From contig VBMA01000079.1 of the NCBI GenBank assembly GCA_005878985.1, positions 1 to 42,487 on the forward strand: DNA of 42,487 nucleotides, given 5' to 3'. The notes below the pieces were generated by a model, which had not been told where the DNA came from, ran no database searches, and was given only the letters and a program-made list of their open reading frames with translations. Below are positions 8,972-16,854 of the stretch, piece by piece. Position numbers and translations under genes: made by a program. Within the stretch, counting starts at the first letter, position 1; each line of letters begins with the position of its first letter. Source of the stretch: Methanobacteriota archaeon. GTDB lineage: Archaea; Thermoplasmatota; Thermoplasmata; RBG-16-68-12.

Positions 8972-10888
8972 GCCCAACGCGCGATCGGCGCACGAGGCGG
9001 CTTCGTCGAATCGCCCGAGCTTCGTGAGGACAAAGCCCATGTTCACCCACGCGCCCCGGTACCGCGCATCGATCTCGAGGGCGCGCTCGTAGCATCCGAG
9101 CGCCTCGTCGAACTTCCCGAGGCGTGCGAGCGCGTTTCCCTTGTTGTTCCATGCGACCTCATAGGCGGGGTTCACCTTGATCGCGGCGTTGAAGCAACGC
9201 AGCGCGTCGATGAGACGACCAAGCTTCGTGAACGCGTTCCCCTTGTTCAACCAAGCGACCTCGTTGTGCGGGTTGATGTCGAGTGCCCGGTCAATCGCAC
9301 GCAGCGCCTCGTCGTACCGGCCGAGGAGGATGAGCGTCGCCCCCTTGCCGTACCACGGCATCTCCGCCCCCGTGACCCCCGGGCGCGCCGTGGCGATCGC
9401 GCGATCGTAATCCGCGAGTGATTGTTCGTAGTCTTTACGTCCCATGTCCCGCTCCGCTCGGACGAGTTGCCGCCGAAGGGTCGACGCCGAGTTTCGGCGC
9501 AAGATTTCCGCGGCCGCCAAGGCTGCAGGCCAAGGCATCGCTGCCCCGATGCCCGCGATCCACGGAACGCTCATTGCGTACGTGGAATCGATGACGGTGG
9601 CGACCGCATGACCGATGATGGGAACCGCGCTCGCGATAGCTAGCAGGATTCGATGAGGACCCCAGACCAGGTTCCGCGTGGCCCCGGCGAACGGTAGCAT
9701 GCCGACCAACGTGAGGCCGACCGCGGCGTTCGCGTCGAGCGGCAGCCCGCGCAAGAGCACCGCACTGATCGCGAGAATGGAACCTGCGGCCAGGAGCGCT
9801 CCGTCGAACCGAGGCGGCCCGGGACTCCGGCTTCGAACATACTCTGCAGCGAGACATGCGCTCAGACCGACGAGGAACGCGGCGATCCCTCCGCTGACGA
9901 GGGGCTGGTTCAGCACGCCCGCGAGGAGGAGGCTCGTCGATGCGGCGAGGACGAGCCCGCCGGCGGTCTCTGCGGTGACTCGAAGCTGGGCCTTGGGGCG
10001 GGTATTCTTTCGCGGGCTTCGCCCAGGAATTCCGGGCCGCATGCGGACCTTCGGAGATGGCGACGAAGCAATCGTAGCCGGTCCGGACGTCCCCGCTCCG
10101 ACCGTGAGGGGAGGCGCGAACTCTCCCGAGGGCGCGGGCTTGATCTCAGGCCGTTGCGGCATGGACTTCGGATGAACGGGCGGCGGACTCGGTGGGCGCG
10201 AGGCTAGTGGCTTGTCGGGGGCCGGCGCGGGTCTGAGAGGAGCGATTGCCGTCTTCACGGACGCGAGTGCGGGTTTCGAACTTGCGACGACCGGCACTGC
10301 AGGTGGTCGGGGGACATCGGAAACAGGCGGCCGCAACTCTTGGATGAACTCGTCGACCTTGTCGAGCACGGTGTTGACGGGAGCCGTCGCCGTTGCCTGT
10401 AGCCGGCTCGGGGTCTCTGTGGCGGCCAACGGGCTGGATTCCTTCGTCTCTCGCAGGGGTCCCCCGCAGACCTCGCATTCCTCCAGCTCGGGGTCGTTGT
10501 CCGCCCTACAGATGGGGCAGAGGCGCAAGTCCAGGATGTCCGCTTCCATGTCTTCCACGGTCGGCTCCGCCTCAAATTCGGCGGCACACCGCGGACACTT
10601 CGCGTCGCCCGACGCAACGAAGCCGCCGCAATTCGTGCAGATGAACAGGAGCCCGACCTCACCCTTCTCCAGCACTCCGTTCGGATCCCGGTCCCGCAGC
10701 TGCTTCGTATGGCGGAACCCGGCCTCGAACAGTTTCATGGCTTTCTCGCGGTCGAGCCCGAAGGCTCGGCTGAGCCGGACGACGGCCTCGTCGATGACAA
10801 AGGCCCCGCAGTTCGCGCACTCCGTCTCGTCGGGAGGCATGGGCTCCGCGCAGACGGGACACAGGACCCGGGCCTGCTTCCCGGGCAT
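8939..10888 (-). CDS. Zinc-ribbon, multi-pass membrane, TPR protein
   Basis: A 649-aa protein from ATG 10888. Three CxxC...CxxC zinc ribbons come first (Cys 10/13/24/27, 84/87/98/101, 124/127/138/141). A helix-hairpin-like segment FGLDREKAMKLFEAGF lies between the first two. Residues about 150-300 form a Pro/Ala/Lys-rich linker, 311-462 hold about five or six hydrophobic segments, and 480-642 form about four TPR units (for example LGRYDEALRAIDRALDINP). TPRs serve protein contacts and the ribbons may bind nucleic acid or protein, so a membrane-anchored scaffold is a reasonable inference. The N-terminal layout resembles that of the 1288-aa protein at 37630-41496. A TATA-like box (minus-strand GTTTATGG) at 10916-10923 lies about 30 nt before the ATG, implying a leaderless mRNA. 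No precise function can be assigned. Confidence 0.85.
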   Translation of the reverse strand: MPGKQARVLCPVCAEPMPPDETECANCGAFVIDEAVVRLSRAFGLDREKAMKLFEAGFRHTKQLRDRDPNGVLEKGEVGLLFICTNCGGFVASGDAKCPRCAAEFEAEPTVEDMEADILDLRLCPICRADNDPELEECEVCGGPLRETKESSPLAATETPSRLQATATAPVNTVLDKVDEFIQELRPPVSDVPRPPAVPVVASSKPALASVKTAIAPLRPAPAPDKPLASRPPSPPPVHPKSMPQRPEIKPAPSGEFAPPLTVGAGTSGPATIASSPSPKVRMRPGIPGRSPRKNTRPKAQLRVTAETAGGLVLAASTSLLLAGVLNQPLVSGGIAAFLVGLSACLAAEYVRSRSPGPPRFDGALLAAGSILAISAVLLRGLPLDANAAVGLTLVGMLPFAGATRNLVWGPHRILLAIASAVPIIGHAVATVIDSTYAMSVPWIAGIGAAMPWPAALAAAEILRRNSASTLRRQLVRAERDMGRKDYEQSLADYDRAIATARPGVTGAEMPWYGKGATLILLGRYDEALRAIDRALDINPHNEVAWLNKGNAFTKLGRLIDALRCFNAAIKVNPAYEVAWNNKGNALARLGKFDEALGCYERALEIDARYRGAWVNMGFVLTKLGRFDEAASCADRALGLEPGRRAEPI

Positions 10889-10915
10889 CGACGCGGATTC
10901 GAGCCGTCCGGCGGA

Positions 10916-10923
10916 CCATAAAC
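10916..10923 (-). promoter_or_regulatory. TATA-like box of the zinc-ribbon/TPR gene
   Basis: GTTTATGG on the minus strand, centred about 32 nt upstream of ATG 10888. With the plus-strand box near 10964-10975 it makes a compact divergent promoter region of 111 nt. Confidence 0.45.
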
Positions 10924-10963
10924 CCGCGGTCCCCGTTGTCAGGGTCGATAGTCGGCCCTCCGC

Positions 10964-10975
10964 GTTCTTAAGTAG
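10964..10975 (+). promoter_or_regulatory. TATA-like box of the PrsW-like gene
   Basis: GTTCTTAAGTAG is centred about 30 nt upstream of ATG 11000. No Shine-Dalgarno sequence precedes the ATG, which fits a leaderless transcript. Confidence 0.45.
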
Positions 10976-10999
10976 CGCACCGGCCTTCGCACACCATCG

Positions 11000-11731
11000 A
11001 TGGCCTCGAACCTGGATTTCCTGGTCGCTTTTCTGATGGGGATCCTGCCTGGCCTCGTCATCCTCTGGGCCTCGCTCCGACGCTTCGATCGACCGCACGT
11101 GGACCACACGCTGTTCGACGACCGCCGCGTCTTCGGAAGCCTCGCCGTCGGTCTCATCTTCGGGACCGTCGCGAGTGTCTTCGCCATCGTGCTGCCCCGC
11201 GGCGATCTCGCTTCGTTCGCGGTCGTCGTCGCGGTTAGCTTTGTCTTCGAGGAGTCATTCAAGCTCGTTTGGCTGAACCGCCGGAGCTACCGAGGTCGCT
11301 TCGACACGACTTTCTACGGCGTCCCTTTGGGGCTCGGGGCCGCCGCGAGCGGCGTCGTCGCGGCGGCCTGGGCGTCGCGGGAGATCCTGTACGTTCCGGA
11401 GACGTTCGTGTTGCTCGTTCTGTACTCGATCAGCCTCGGCCTGGTGAACGCCGACACCGGGGCGTTGATTGGCTTCGGGGCTTCCCGGGGTGACACGTGG
11501 CGCGCGTTCTTGAAGGCCGTCGGCGTCCGCCTCGCGCACGGAGCCTTCCTCTCTCCCTTCCTTCTCCAAGTCGACGAACCGTACGCGGCCCTTTCCGTCG
11601 TCACTTCCGCGGGTTTTGCCCTCCTGATTTACTATTACGTCTACCGAGAGATCCTGCCGGGCACGCTGCCTGACGACATCCGTCGGGAGCTGAGGCGAGA
11701 GCGGCGCCGCGCCCCGGTGGCTAGGGATTGA
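11000..11731 (+). CDS. PrsW-like intramembrane protease family protein
   Basis: A 243-aa polytopic membrane protein with about seven hydrophobic stretches and a basic cytoplasmic tail (RRELRRERRRAP). It carries the PrsW/CAAX-protease-like EExxK motif (EESFK, residues 84-88) at the end of a membrane helix, and a His at residue 180 in RLAHGAF that matches the third PrsW motif. The second motif, normally FxxxEN in a helix following YGxxxGxG, reads GLGAAASGVV here, so the expected Glu is missing. PrsW enzymes cut membrane anchors such as anti-sigma factors. With one catalytic acid gone this member may be inactive, may use another residue, or may belong to a divergent subfamily. It ends convergently with the next gene, sharing 11 nt. 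Family call moderate. Confidence 0.7.
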   Translation: MASNLDFLVAFLMGILPGLVILWASLRRFDRPHVDHTLFDDRRVFGSLAVGLIFGTVASVFAIVLPRGDLASFAVVVAVSFVFEESFKLVWLNRRSYRGRFDTTFYGVPLGLGAAASGVVAAAWASREILYVPETFVLLVLYSISLGLVNADTGALIGFGASRGDTWRAFLKAVGVRLAHGAFLSPFLLQVDEPYAALSVVTSAGFALLIYYYVYREILPGTLPDDIRRELRRERRRAPVARD

Positions 11732-12197
11732 GGACCACGGCGCGGTAGAACCCGGCCTTCGGTTCGAAGACGGTGTTCTCCTCGACGAGTGTCGCGAGCG
11801 CTTCCGCAGGGTGTGGGATTCCCAAGCCGGCGAGGACCCGTTCCCAGTCGGACCTCGAGAAGACCTCGAGTTCCCGCGTGAGCTCGACCGCGGCGGATCG
11901 CAGGCGACTTGCGCGGTCGCGCCCCTTTCCGGCAACGGCGATGACGCGAACGTGGACATCGCGGGATCGCCTCCGACGGACCGGCGTCTGGGCCCGCCGA
12001 TACTCCTCGGTACCACCCCCGAGCTCCGCGCTCACTTTCCCCACGAGCGGCGCGAGCTCCCGCGCGGTCTCCGCTCGGGCGCGTATCCGCGCTGGGATGA
12101 CGTGAATCTCAAACCCGCATTGACACTTCGTCGTCTTCTGCTTGAGATTCACTCCTTTCGCGCGCTTACATCGCGGGCAGACGACGACTCCGTACAT
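11721..12197 (-). CDS. Small archaeal zinc-ribbon protein (DUF1922-like), basic
   Basis: A 158-aa protein. The N-terminus from ATG 12197 opens at once with a compact zinc ribbon (Cys7, Cys10 in CPRCKRAKG, then Cys25 and Cys27 in KCQCG), resembling archaeal DUF1922-type ribbons. The middle is basic (TPVRRRRSRDVHVRV). The C-terminal 60 residues look like a winged-helix fold (SDWERVLAGLGIPHPAEALATL, then VFEPKAGFYRAVVL). A nucleic-acid-binding role is likely but unproven. The gene begins 2 nt after the stop of the arginine decarboxylase gene, so the two are probably co-transcribed from the pdaD promoter. An earlier in-frame ATG would add 11 residues overlapping pdaD and lacks family support. Confidence 0.75.
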   Translation of the reverse strand: MYGVVVCPRCKRAKGVNLKQKTTKCQCGFEIHVIPARIRARAETARELAPLVGKVSAELGGGTEEYRRAQTPVRRRRSRDVHVRVIAVAGKGRDRASRLRSAAVELTRELEVFSRSDWERVLAGLGIPHPAEALATLVEENTVFEPKAGFYRAVVLNP

Positions 12198-12199
12198 GC

Positions 12200-12667
12200 T
12201 CAGGCAAGAAACACGAGCGCCGCCAAGCATGCGCCGTAGTGGTCCATCGGGATGCTCAGGTCCTCGATTCGGTAGTCGATTCGACGGAACTTGATCCCGC
12301 GCAGCTTCGCCATCTCCCCCATCTTCCACTCCATCACCTCGCGAAGCGAATTCTTGGTCCCGTGCATATGGCCTTCCGCGACGTATCCGCCGTAGTCGTC
12401 GTCCCGGAAGCCGTACGCGATGCCCGCGGAAATCGTCTCGCCCTCCCCGCCTCGCTGCTGGGCGAGGACGCAATGGGTGATCGCGCCCATCGGGAGGTCT
12501 CGCCTCCGGACCGGTCGGATGCCCACAGGGAGGACCGACGAGACGGAGACGATGTTCTGCTCCGCTAACCCCGCGTTTTGGAGCGCCTCATCAAACGCGT
12601 TCAGGTCCGAGACCTTCGAGACCGCCTTGCCCGACGTGACGAAGAATTTCGTGGGAATCGGCAACAT
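12200..12667 (-). CDS. pdaD: Pyruvoyl-dependent arginine decarboxylase
   Basis: A 155-aa proenzyme that makes agmatine from arginine, the entry to archaeal polyamine synthesis and a precursor of the agmatidine tRNA modification. The self-cleavage site is visible as VSVSSVLP: cutting between Ser43 and Ser44 would turn Ser44 into the pyruvoyl group. The conserved small-subunit surroundings (NIVSVSSVLPVGI) and the large-subunit blocks (PMGAITHCVLAQ, ISAGIAYG, EGHMHGT) match the archaeal PdaD family, and the length is typical. A TATA-like ACTTAAGG at 12701-12708 gives a leader of about 10 nt before ATG 12667. The zinc-ribbon gene follows directly in the same operon. Identification is strong. Confidence 0.95.
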   Translation of the reverse strand: MLPIPTKFFVTSGKAVSKVSDLNAFDEALQNAGLAEQNIVSVSSVLPVGIRPVRRRDLPMGAITHCVLAQQRGGEGETISAGIAYGFRDDDYGGYVAEGHMHGTKNSLREVMEWKMGEMAKLRGIKFRRIDYRIEDLSIPMDHYGACLAALVFLA

Positions 12668-12739
12668 GTGCTCTGCGAACGCGCCGCATTGCCGAGGGAG
12701 ACTTAAGGGTTTGCGAGACGGGGTCCGCCAGACCGCGGG

Positions 12740-12759
12740 AATAATATTGTAATATTATT
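12740..12759. terminator. Perfect AT-only inverted repeat, likely terminator
   Basis: Nine-base arms AATAATATT (12740-12748) and AATATTATT (12751-12759) flank a 2-nt centre, giving a 20-bp sequence with a single G or C in very GC-rich surroundings. It begins six bases past the stop codon of the leftward GNAT gene and lies upstream of the pdaD promoter. A transcription terminator or insulator is the simplest reading; a protein-binding site is possible. Confidence 0.5.
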
Positions 12760-12764
12760 ATTTA

Positions 12765-13253
12765 TCAGGTTGGATGGCTCGTGGCCGTCAACGGAGGCGC
12801 CGCTGCGGAGGAGGTCGTCGAGACGATCGCTTTGTGCATGCTGTATGCATCCTCGCCCCACGAGTAGTATCCGTACAACACGCCGTCCGTGCGGTAGCCG
12901 AGTCGACGGTAGAATTCGATGGCCACGAGGTTCTTCGTACTCACTTCGAGTCGGATCGCCGACAGGCCTCGTTCGCGGCACACGGCCTCGGCGGCTTGCA
13001 TCATCTGCGTCCCGATCCCATGCCGCCGGGCCTTCGGGGCGACCGCCACCGACAGGACGCGGCACACATGCCCCTCGAAGAGGAGCATCATCGCGGCGGT
13101 CACCGCTTTCCGGCCGTCCTCGACGAGTGTGAGGGCCCGCTCGTTCCGCAGGATCCAGTCGACGTGATCGCGGCGGAAGCGGTGCTCCCGAAAGCAGAGT
13201 ATCTCGAACCGGTACAGTGCATCGAGATCATTGGGCCCGGCAACGCGGAACAA
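12765..13253 (-). CDS. rimI: GNAT-family N-acetyltransferase (RimI/Ard1-like)
   Basis: A 162-aa GNAT protein. The acetyl-CoA site is visible as VAVAPKARRHGIGTQMM (RHGIG at 77-81), followed by IRLEVSTKNLVAIEFYRRLGY, which is typical of the RimI/Ard1 protein N-terminal acetyltransferase group. Later YSWGEDAYSMHKAI matches the closing strands. The start is TTG 13253. Immediately before it is a perfect 6-bp hairpin (13256-13270), and a TATA-like AGAATAAG lies near 13275-13285. The C-terminal 20 residues are Ala/Ser/Thr/Pro-rich and non-conserved. It probably acetylates protein N-termini, but the substrate is not determined. It is divergent from asnS across a 70-90 nt promoter region. Confidence 0.85.
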   Translation of the reverse strand: MFRVAGPNDLDALYRFEILCFREHRFRRDHVDWILRNERALTLVEDGRKAVTAAMMLLFEGHVCRVLSVAVAPKARRHGIGTQMMQAAEAVCRERGLSAIRLEVSTKNLVAIEFYRRLGYRTDGVLYGYYSWGEDAYSMHKAIVSTTSSAAAPPLTATSHPT

Positions 13254-13255
13254 GG

Positions 13256-13270
13256 CGCGGTCAAACCGCG
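13256..13270 (-). promoter_or_regulatory. GC hairpin directly upstream of the GNAT start
   Basis: CGCGGT and ACCGCG form a perfect 6-bp stem with a 3-nt loop, ending 2 nt before the TTG start codon. If the mRNA has a leader, this would cover the ribosome-binding region and could damp translation. It may also be chance in GC-rich DNA. Confidence 0.3.
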
Positions 13271-13337
13271 GGCCTGCTTATTCTCCTTTTCGACCGCGAA
13301 AGAGTAATCTAGACCCATCCAAATGGGGCGGGGGTTC

Positions 13338-14627
13338 ATGGTCTCGATCGCGGAAATCCTGAAGGGACGCCATACCGGCAAAGAAGTCGAGCTGCGAGGC
13401 TGGATCTACCGCACCCGATCCGTCGGCGGCAAGGCGTTCGTCGTGGTCCGCGACGCGACTGGCATTGTCCAGGTGGCCCTGTCCCGCGACTCCGTGCCGC
13501 CCGACGCATTCGGGGCGGCGGAGAAGGCGCTCATCGAATCCGCCGTCCTCGTGCGCGGGAAGGTCGTTGAGGACAAACGCGCCCCGGGTGGTTTCGAAAT
13601 CCGCGCGGATGATTTCAAGGTCATCCACTTCGCGGAGAAATTCCCGATCCAGGAGGACCTGAGCGAGGAGTTCCTCCTCGATGTTCGCCACCTCTGGGTG
13701 CGATCCCAGAGGATGACGGCGATCTTCCGGATCCGACATACGACGTTCGGCGCGGTCCACGAGTACTTCCGGGACCACGGTTTCTGGGAGGTCCACCCGC
13801 CGATGATCACGCCCTCCGGCAGCGAAGGGGGCTCGACGCTGTTCGAGCTCGACTACTTCGGGCGGAAGGCGCACTTGACCCAGTCCTGGCAGCTCTATGC
13901 GGAAGCCCTCGTCCTCGCCATGGAGAAGATCTACTACATCGGGCCGTCGTTCCGCGCGGAGAAGTCCCGGACCACGCGGCATCTGACGGAATACTGGCAT
14001 GCGGAGATGGAACAGGCGTGGGCCGGCATGGACGACGTGATCAAGCACGCGGAGGGGGCGATCTCGCATGCGTGCCAGCGGGTCGCCGAAGAGCGGCCGG
14101 ACGACGTCGTCGCGATGGGCCGCACGCCGGAGTTCTTGAAGGCCGTGAAGCCGCCGTTTGAGCGCATGACCTACGACGACGCGCTGAAGATCCTGAAGAA
14201 GCAAGGGATGGACATTGAATGGGGCAAGGACCTCCGCACCCTCGAGGAGCGGGCCCTCACGGAAGGCAAGTCGAAGCCGATCATCGTGACTCACTATCCG
14301 CGGGTCACCCAGGCGTTCTACAAGGCCCGGGATCCGAAGCATCCGGACCTCGTCCTCGCGTTCGATCTGATCGGCGGCGATGGCGTCGGCGAGATCGTGG
14401 GGGGCAGCGAGCGCGAGACGGACCTGGAGGCGATCAAGAAGGGCCTCAAGGAACAGGGAGAGGACCCGAAGGCGTACGATTGGTATCTCGACTCCCGCCG
14501 CTTCGGCAGCGTCCAACACGCCGGCTTCGGGATGGGAATGGAACGCCTCATCCAGTGGATCTGCAAGCTCGATCATATCCGCGACGCGGTGCCGTTCCCG
14601 CGGACGCCGGCGCGGTTCGCGCCGTGA
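13338..14627 (+). CDS. asnS: Asparaginyl-tRNA synthetase
   Basis: A class II aminoacyl-tRNA synthetase of 429 aa from ATG 13338 (434 from ATG 13323). An N-terminal OB-fold anticodon-binding domain (VELRGWIYRTRSVGGKAF) precedes the catalytic core. Motif 1 region is HEYFRDHGFWEVHPPMITPS, motif 2 is FRAEKSRTTRHLTEYW, and motif 3 is GFGMGMERLIQWI. The segments SEGGSTLF and AHLTQSWQLYAEAL are typical of AsnRS and not archaeal AspRS. So this organism charges tRNA-Asn directly and need not rely only on transamidation. ATG 13338 is preferred because it follows GGGCGGGGG and sits 33 nt from the TATA-like AGTAATC near 13302-13308. The family normally begins close to VSIAEIL. Identification strong, start moderate. 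Confidence 0.95.
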   Translation: MVSIAEILKGRHTGKEVELRGWIYRTRSVGGKAFVVVRDATGIVQVALSRDSVPPDAFGAAEKALIESAVLVRGKVVEDKRAPGGFEIRADDFKVIHFAEKFPIQEDLSEEFLLDVRHLWVRSQRMTAIFRIRHTTFGAVHEYFRDHGFWEVHPPMITPSGSEGGSTLFELDYFGRKAHLTQSWQLYAEALVLAMEKIYYIGPSFRAEKSRTTRHLTEYWHAEMEQAWAGMDDVIKHAEGAISHACQRVAEERPDDVVAMGRTPEFLKAVKPPFERMTYDDALKILKKQGMDIEWGKDLRTLEERALTEGKSKPIIVTHYPRVTQAFYKARDPKHPDLVLAFDLIGGDGVGEIVGGSERETDLEAIKKGLKEQGEDPKAYDWYLDSRRFGSVQHAGFGMGMERLIQWICKLDHIRDAVPFPRTPARFAP

Positions 14628-14633
14628 GGCGTA

Positions 14634-14643
14634 GGCTTTTAGG
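14634..14643 (+). promoter_or_regulatory. TATA-like box of the hemerythrin gene
   Basis: GGCTTTTAGG is centred about 28 nt before ATG 14667, just past the asnS stop codon. No Shine-Dalgarno is seen, which fits a leaderless mRNA. Confidence 0.45.
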
Positions 14644-14666
14644 ACGACAGGCGGTAAGCGCGAGCG

Positions 14667-15167
14667 ATGGGCGAGACGCCTGACGATCCGTTCGCTCCGC
14701 TCGTGGCGGTTCACGAGGATTTCGTCGACAAGCTCACCGAACTCGAGGCGACCTTGGACGAGATGATGGCCACCCGCGAGACGCGCGAAGGGAACGAGAT
14801 CATCCTCGATGAGGCCGTTCGATTCTTCGAGGAGGAACTGATTCCCCACCTCCGCTTGGAGGACGAGGCGGTCGTCCCTGCCATCGAAAAGGCGATCGGT
14901 CGGTACGGGACGCTGGTGACCGTCGTCATGTACGAGCACGAGGAGATTCGGCGCGGGGTCGCAAAGTTTGAGGAGGCCCGGGACGACCTGCGTCGCCTCC
15001 CGGATTCATGGCCATCCATCCAGGAACTGAATCGCCACGGGATTTTCCTCGTCCAGTTCCTCTGGGACCATTTCCGCAAGGAGAACACGAGCCTCTTCCC
15101 GACCGCCCGGAAGGTCCTCTCCCCGGATGCGCTGCGAAACGTTACGGAACGGATTTCAGTCCGGTGA
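14667..15167 (+). CDS. Hemerythrin-like (HHE) diiron protein
   Basis: A 166-aa four-helix bundle with a complete hemerythrin-type ligand set: His16 (AVHEDF), His61 and Glu65 (PHLRLEDE), His91 (MYEHEEIR), His124 (NRHGIF), and His135 with Glu139 (WDHFRKEN). These should hold a diiron centre that binds oxygen, or nitric oxide or peroxide. Likely roles are oxygen sensing or storage, or iron handling. No signal peptide is seen, so it acts in the cytoplasm. It has its own TATA-like promoter and stands alone after asnS. Its 3' end overlaps the convergent HIT gene by 12 nt. Confidence 0.9.
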   Translation: MGETPDDPFAPLVAVHEDFVDKLTELEATLDEMMATRETREGNEIILDEAVRFFEEELIPHLRLEDEAVVPAIEKAIGRYGTLVTVVMYEHEEIRRGVAKFEEARDDLRRLPDSWPSIQELNRHGIFLVQFLWDHFRKENTSLFPTARKVLSPDALRNVTERISVR

Positions 15168-15605
15168 GCGACCCAACGCCGCGCGGATCTTCACCGCGAA
15201 ACCGTCCAGCTCGGTGCGATCAGCGATGCGGCCATAATCTGCGCGGACGCGCAGCCCAAACGCATCGCCTCGCCATCGCGGGATCAGATGCAGGTGCACG
15301 TGGAACACCTCCTGTCCGGCTTCCGTTCCGTTCGCGAGGTAGAAGGTCACCGCCTCGCATCGGATCCCGCTCATGCGCATGGCGCGGGAGATTTCCCTCG
15401 CCGCTTCGAGGATCGGCCCGACGGCCTCGGGCGGCAGGTCCTCGACGTACGCGGCATGGGCCTTCGGGATCACGAGCACGTGGCCCGGGTTCATCGGTCG
15501 GAAGTCCATGAACGCGAGCGTCGACGAATCATCGCGGACAATGCTTGCTGGAACCTCCCGGCGTACGATCTTGCAGAAGATGCAGTCGCGGGCCGAGGCG
15601 GCCAT
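15156..15605 (-). CDS. HIT-family nucleotide hydrolase
   Basis: A 149-aa histidine-triad protein. The HIT motif HVHLHLIP is at residues 102-109 with the three His at 102, 104 and 106. The N-terminal CIFCKIV and the NPGHVLVIPKAH block are typical of Hint/diadenosine-polyphosphate-hydrolase proteins. It should hydrolyse nucleoside phosphoramidates or dinucleoside polyphosphates. A Shine-Dalgarno GAGAGG overlaps the stop region of the upstream acyl-CoA dehydrogenase gene 12 nt away, so the two form an operon. Family assignment strong, physiological substrate unknown. Confidence 0.93.
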   Translation of the reverse strand: MAASARDCIFCKIVRREVPASIVRDDSSTLAFMDFRPMNPGHVLVIPKAHAAYVEDLPPEAVGPILEAAREISRAMRMSGIRCEAVTFYLANGTEAGQEVFHVHLHLIPRWRGDAFGLRVRADYGRIADRTELDGFAVKIRAALGRSPD

Positions 15606-15617
15606 GGGTCGGACCTC

Positions 15618-16778
15618 TCACTTTTTCGAAGAGGGCCCGAGGATCTGCTCCGCGATGATCAGCTTCTGAATCTCGTTCGTGCCCTCGTACAGCCCGAGGA
15701 TGCGTGCATCGCGGAAATATCGCTCCACGTCGAAGTCGCCGCTGAATCCATATCCACCGTGCACTTGGACGGCCCAGTCCGTGACCCGTTGGGCCATTTG
15801 GGCCCCGTACAGCTTGGCCATCGAGACCTCGATCGTATTGTCTTGACCGAGATCCCGGAGGTGAGCGGCCCGCAGGGTGAGCAGGCGCGCGGCGTCAATC
15901 TCGACCGCCGACTGCGCGATCATTTCCCGGATCAACTGGAAGTCGCCGATCGGCCGCCCGAAAGCCTTGCGATCTTTCACGTACTTCGACGCGGCTTCGA
16001 GGGCGGCTCGCGCCACGCCGACGGCACCGGCCGCGATGCCGATCCGGCCGCTGTTCAGGGTCCGCATCGCCTGGTTCCAGCCGTCCCCTTTCTTGCCGAT
16101 GAGGTTCTCCTTCGGGATGCGGCAGTCCTCGAACGCGAGGTCCGCGGTGGGGCTCGCACGCAATCCGAGCTTCGTCGTCGTCTCGACGTGAGTGACCTTG
16201 AAACCGGGTGTGTCCTTCGGCACCAGGAAGAGCGAGATCCCTTCGTGGCGCTTCGTCCCGGGCTCCCGCGCGTACACCTGGATGTAGTCCGCGATACTCC
16301 CGTTCGAGATGAACCGTTTCTGGCCGTTCAGCACCCACTCCTTTCCGTCGAGGCGCGCGGTCGTTGCCAGATTCCCTGCGTCGCTCCCCGCCTCGGGTTC
16401 CGTGATCGCCCACGCCCCGAACCGCTCCCCCTTCGCGAGCGGCACGAGCCAGGCTTCCTTCTGCGCCTCCGAGCCGAACCACATGAGGGACGTCTCGCTC
16501 AGGGACGTCTGGACCGAAACGGTCGTGCGCACAGACGACGAACCGCGGCTGATCTCCTCGACGAGTAGCATGAAGGAGACGTAGTCCATCCCCGCCCCGC
16601 CGTACTTCTCGGGCACGGGTGCCCCGAGGAAACCGAGTCCCGCCATCTTGCGGTAGAAGGACTTCGGGATCTCGCCTTTCCCCTCCCAGTCCCGGACGTG
16701 CGGGATGAGCTCTCGATCGACGAAATCCCGCGCAGTGTCGCGGACGAGCCTTTGCTCTTCCGTCAACCGAAAGTCCAT
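15618..16778 (-). CDS. Acyl-CoA dehydrogenase
   Basis: A 386-aa FAD-dependent acyl-CoA dehydrogenase of normal length. The three domains are visible: an N-terminal helical part (VRDTARDFVDRELIPHVRDW), a middle beta domain with FAD contacts (AITEPEAGSDAGN and KRFISNGSIAD), and a C-terminal helical part. The catalytic base is Glu365 in LYEGTNEIQ, the medium/short-chain position. It would introduce the alpha-beta double bond in an acyl-CoA and pass electrons to an ETF partner not seen here. It has a strong GGGAGG Shine-Dalgarno 8 nt before ATG 16778 and a TATA-like GTTTATGC near 16815-16826. The HIT gene follows in the same operon. Chain-length specificity cannot be stated. Confidence 0.95.
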   Translation of the reverse strand: MDFRLTEEQRLVRDTARDFVDRELIPHVRDWEGKGEIPKSFYRKMAGLGFLGAPVPEKYGGAGMDYVSFMLLVEEISRGSSSVRTTVSVQTSLSETSLMWFGSEAQKEAWLVPLAKGERFGAWAITEPEAGSDAGNLATTARLDGKEWVLNGQKRFISNGSIADYIQVYAREPGTKRHEGISLFLVPKDTPGFKVTHVETTTKLGLRASPTADLAFEDCRIPKENLIGKKGDGWNQAMRTLNSGRIGIAAGAVGVARAALEAASKYVKDRKAFGRPIGDFQLIREMIAQSAVEIDAARLLTLRAAHLRDLGQDNTIEVSMAKLYGAQMAQRVTDWAVQVHGGYGFSGDFDVERYFRDARILGLYEGTNEIQKLIIAEQILGPSSKK

Positions 16779-16854
16779 CGGGCAGCCTCCCGCGGCCTAA
16801 GCTGCGCTATTCGCATAAACTTTCGGAGGCTGCGGGGACGAACCGGCTCGGCGA

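Noticed and set aside
13278-14939. 553-codon minus-strand frame over asnS
   Set aside because: Antisense to a clear asparaginyl-tRNA synthetase and the hemerythrin gene; composition is Arg/Leu/Val-rich with no motifs.
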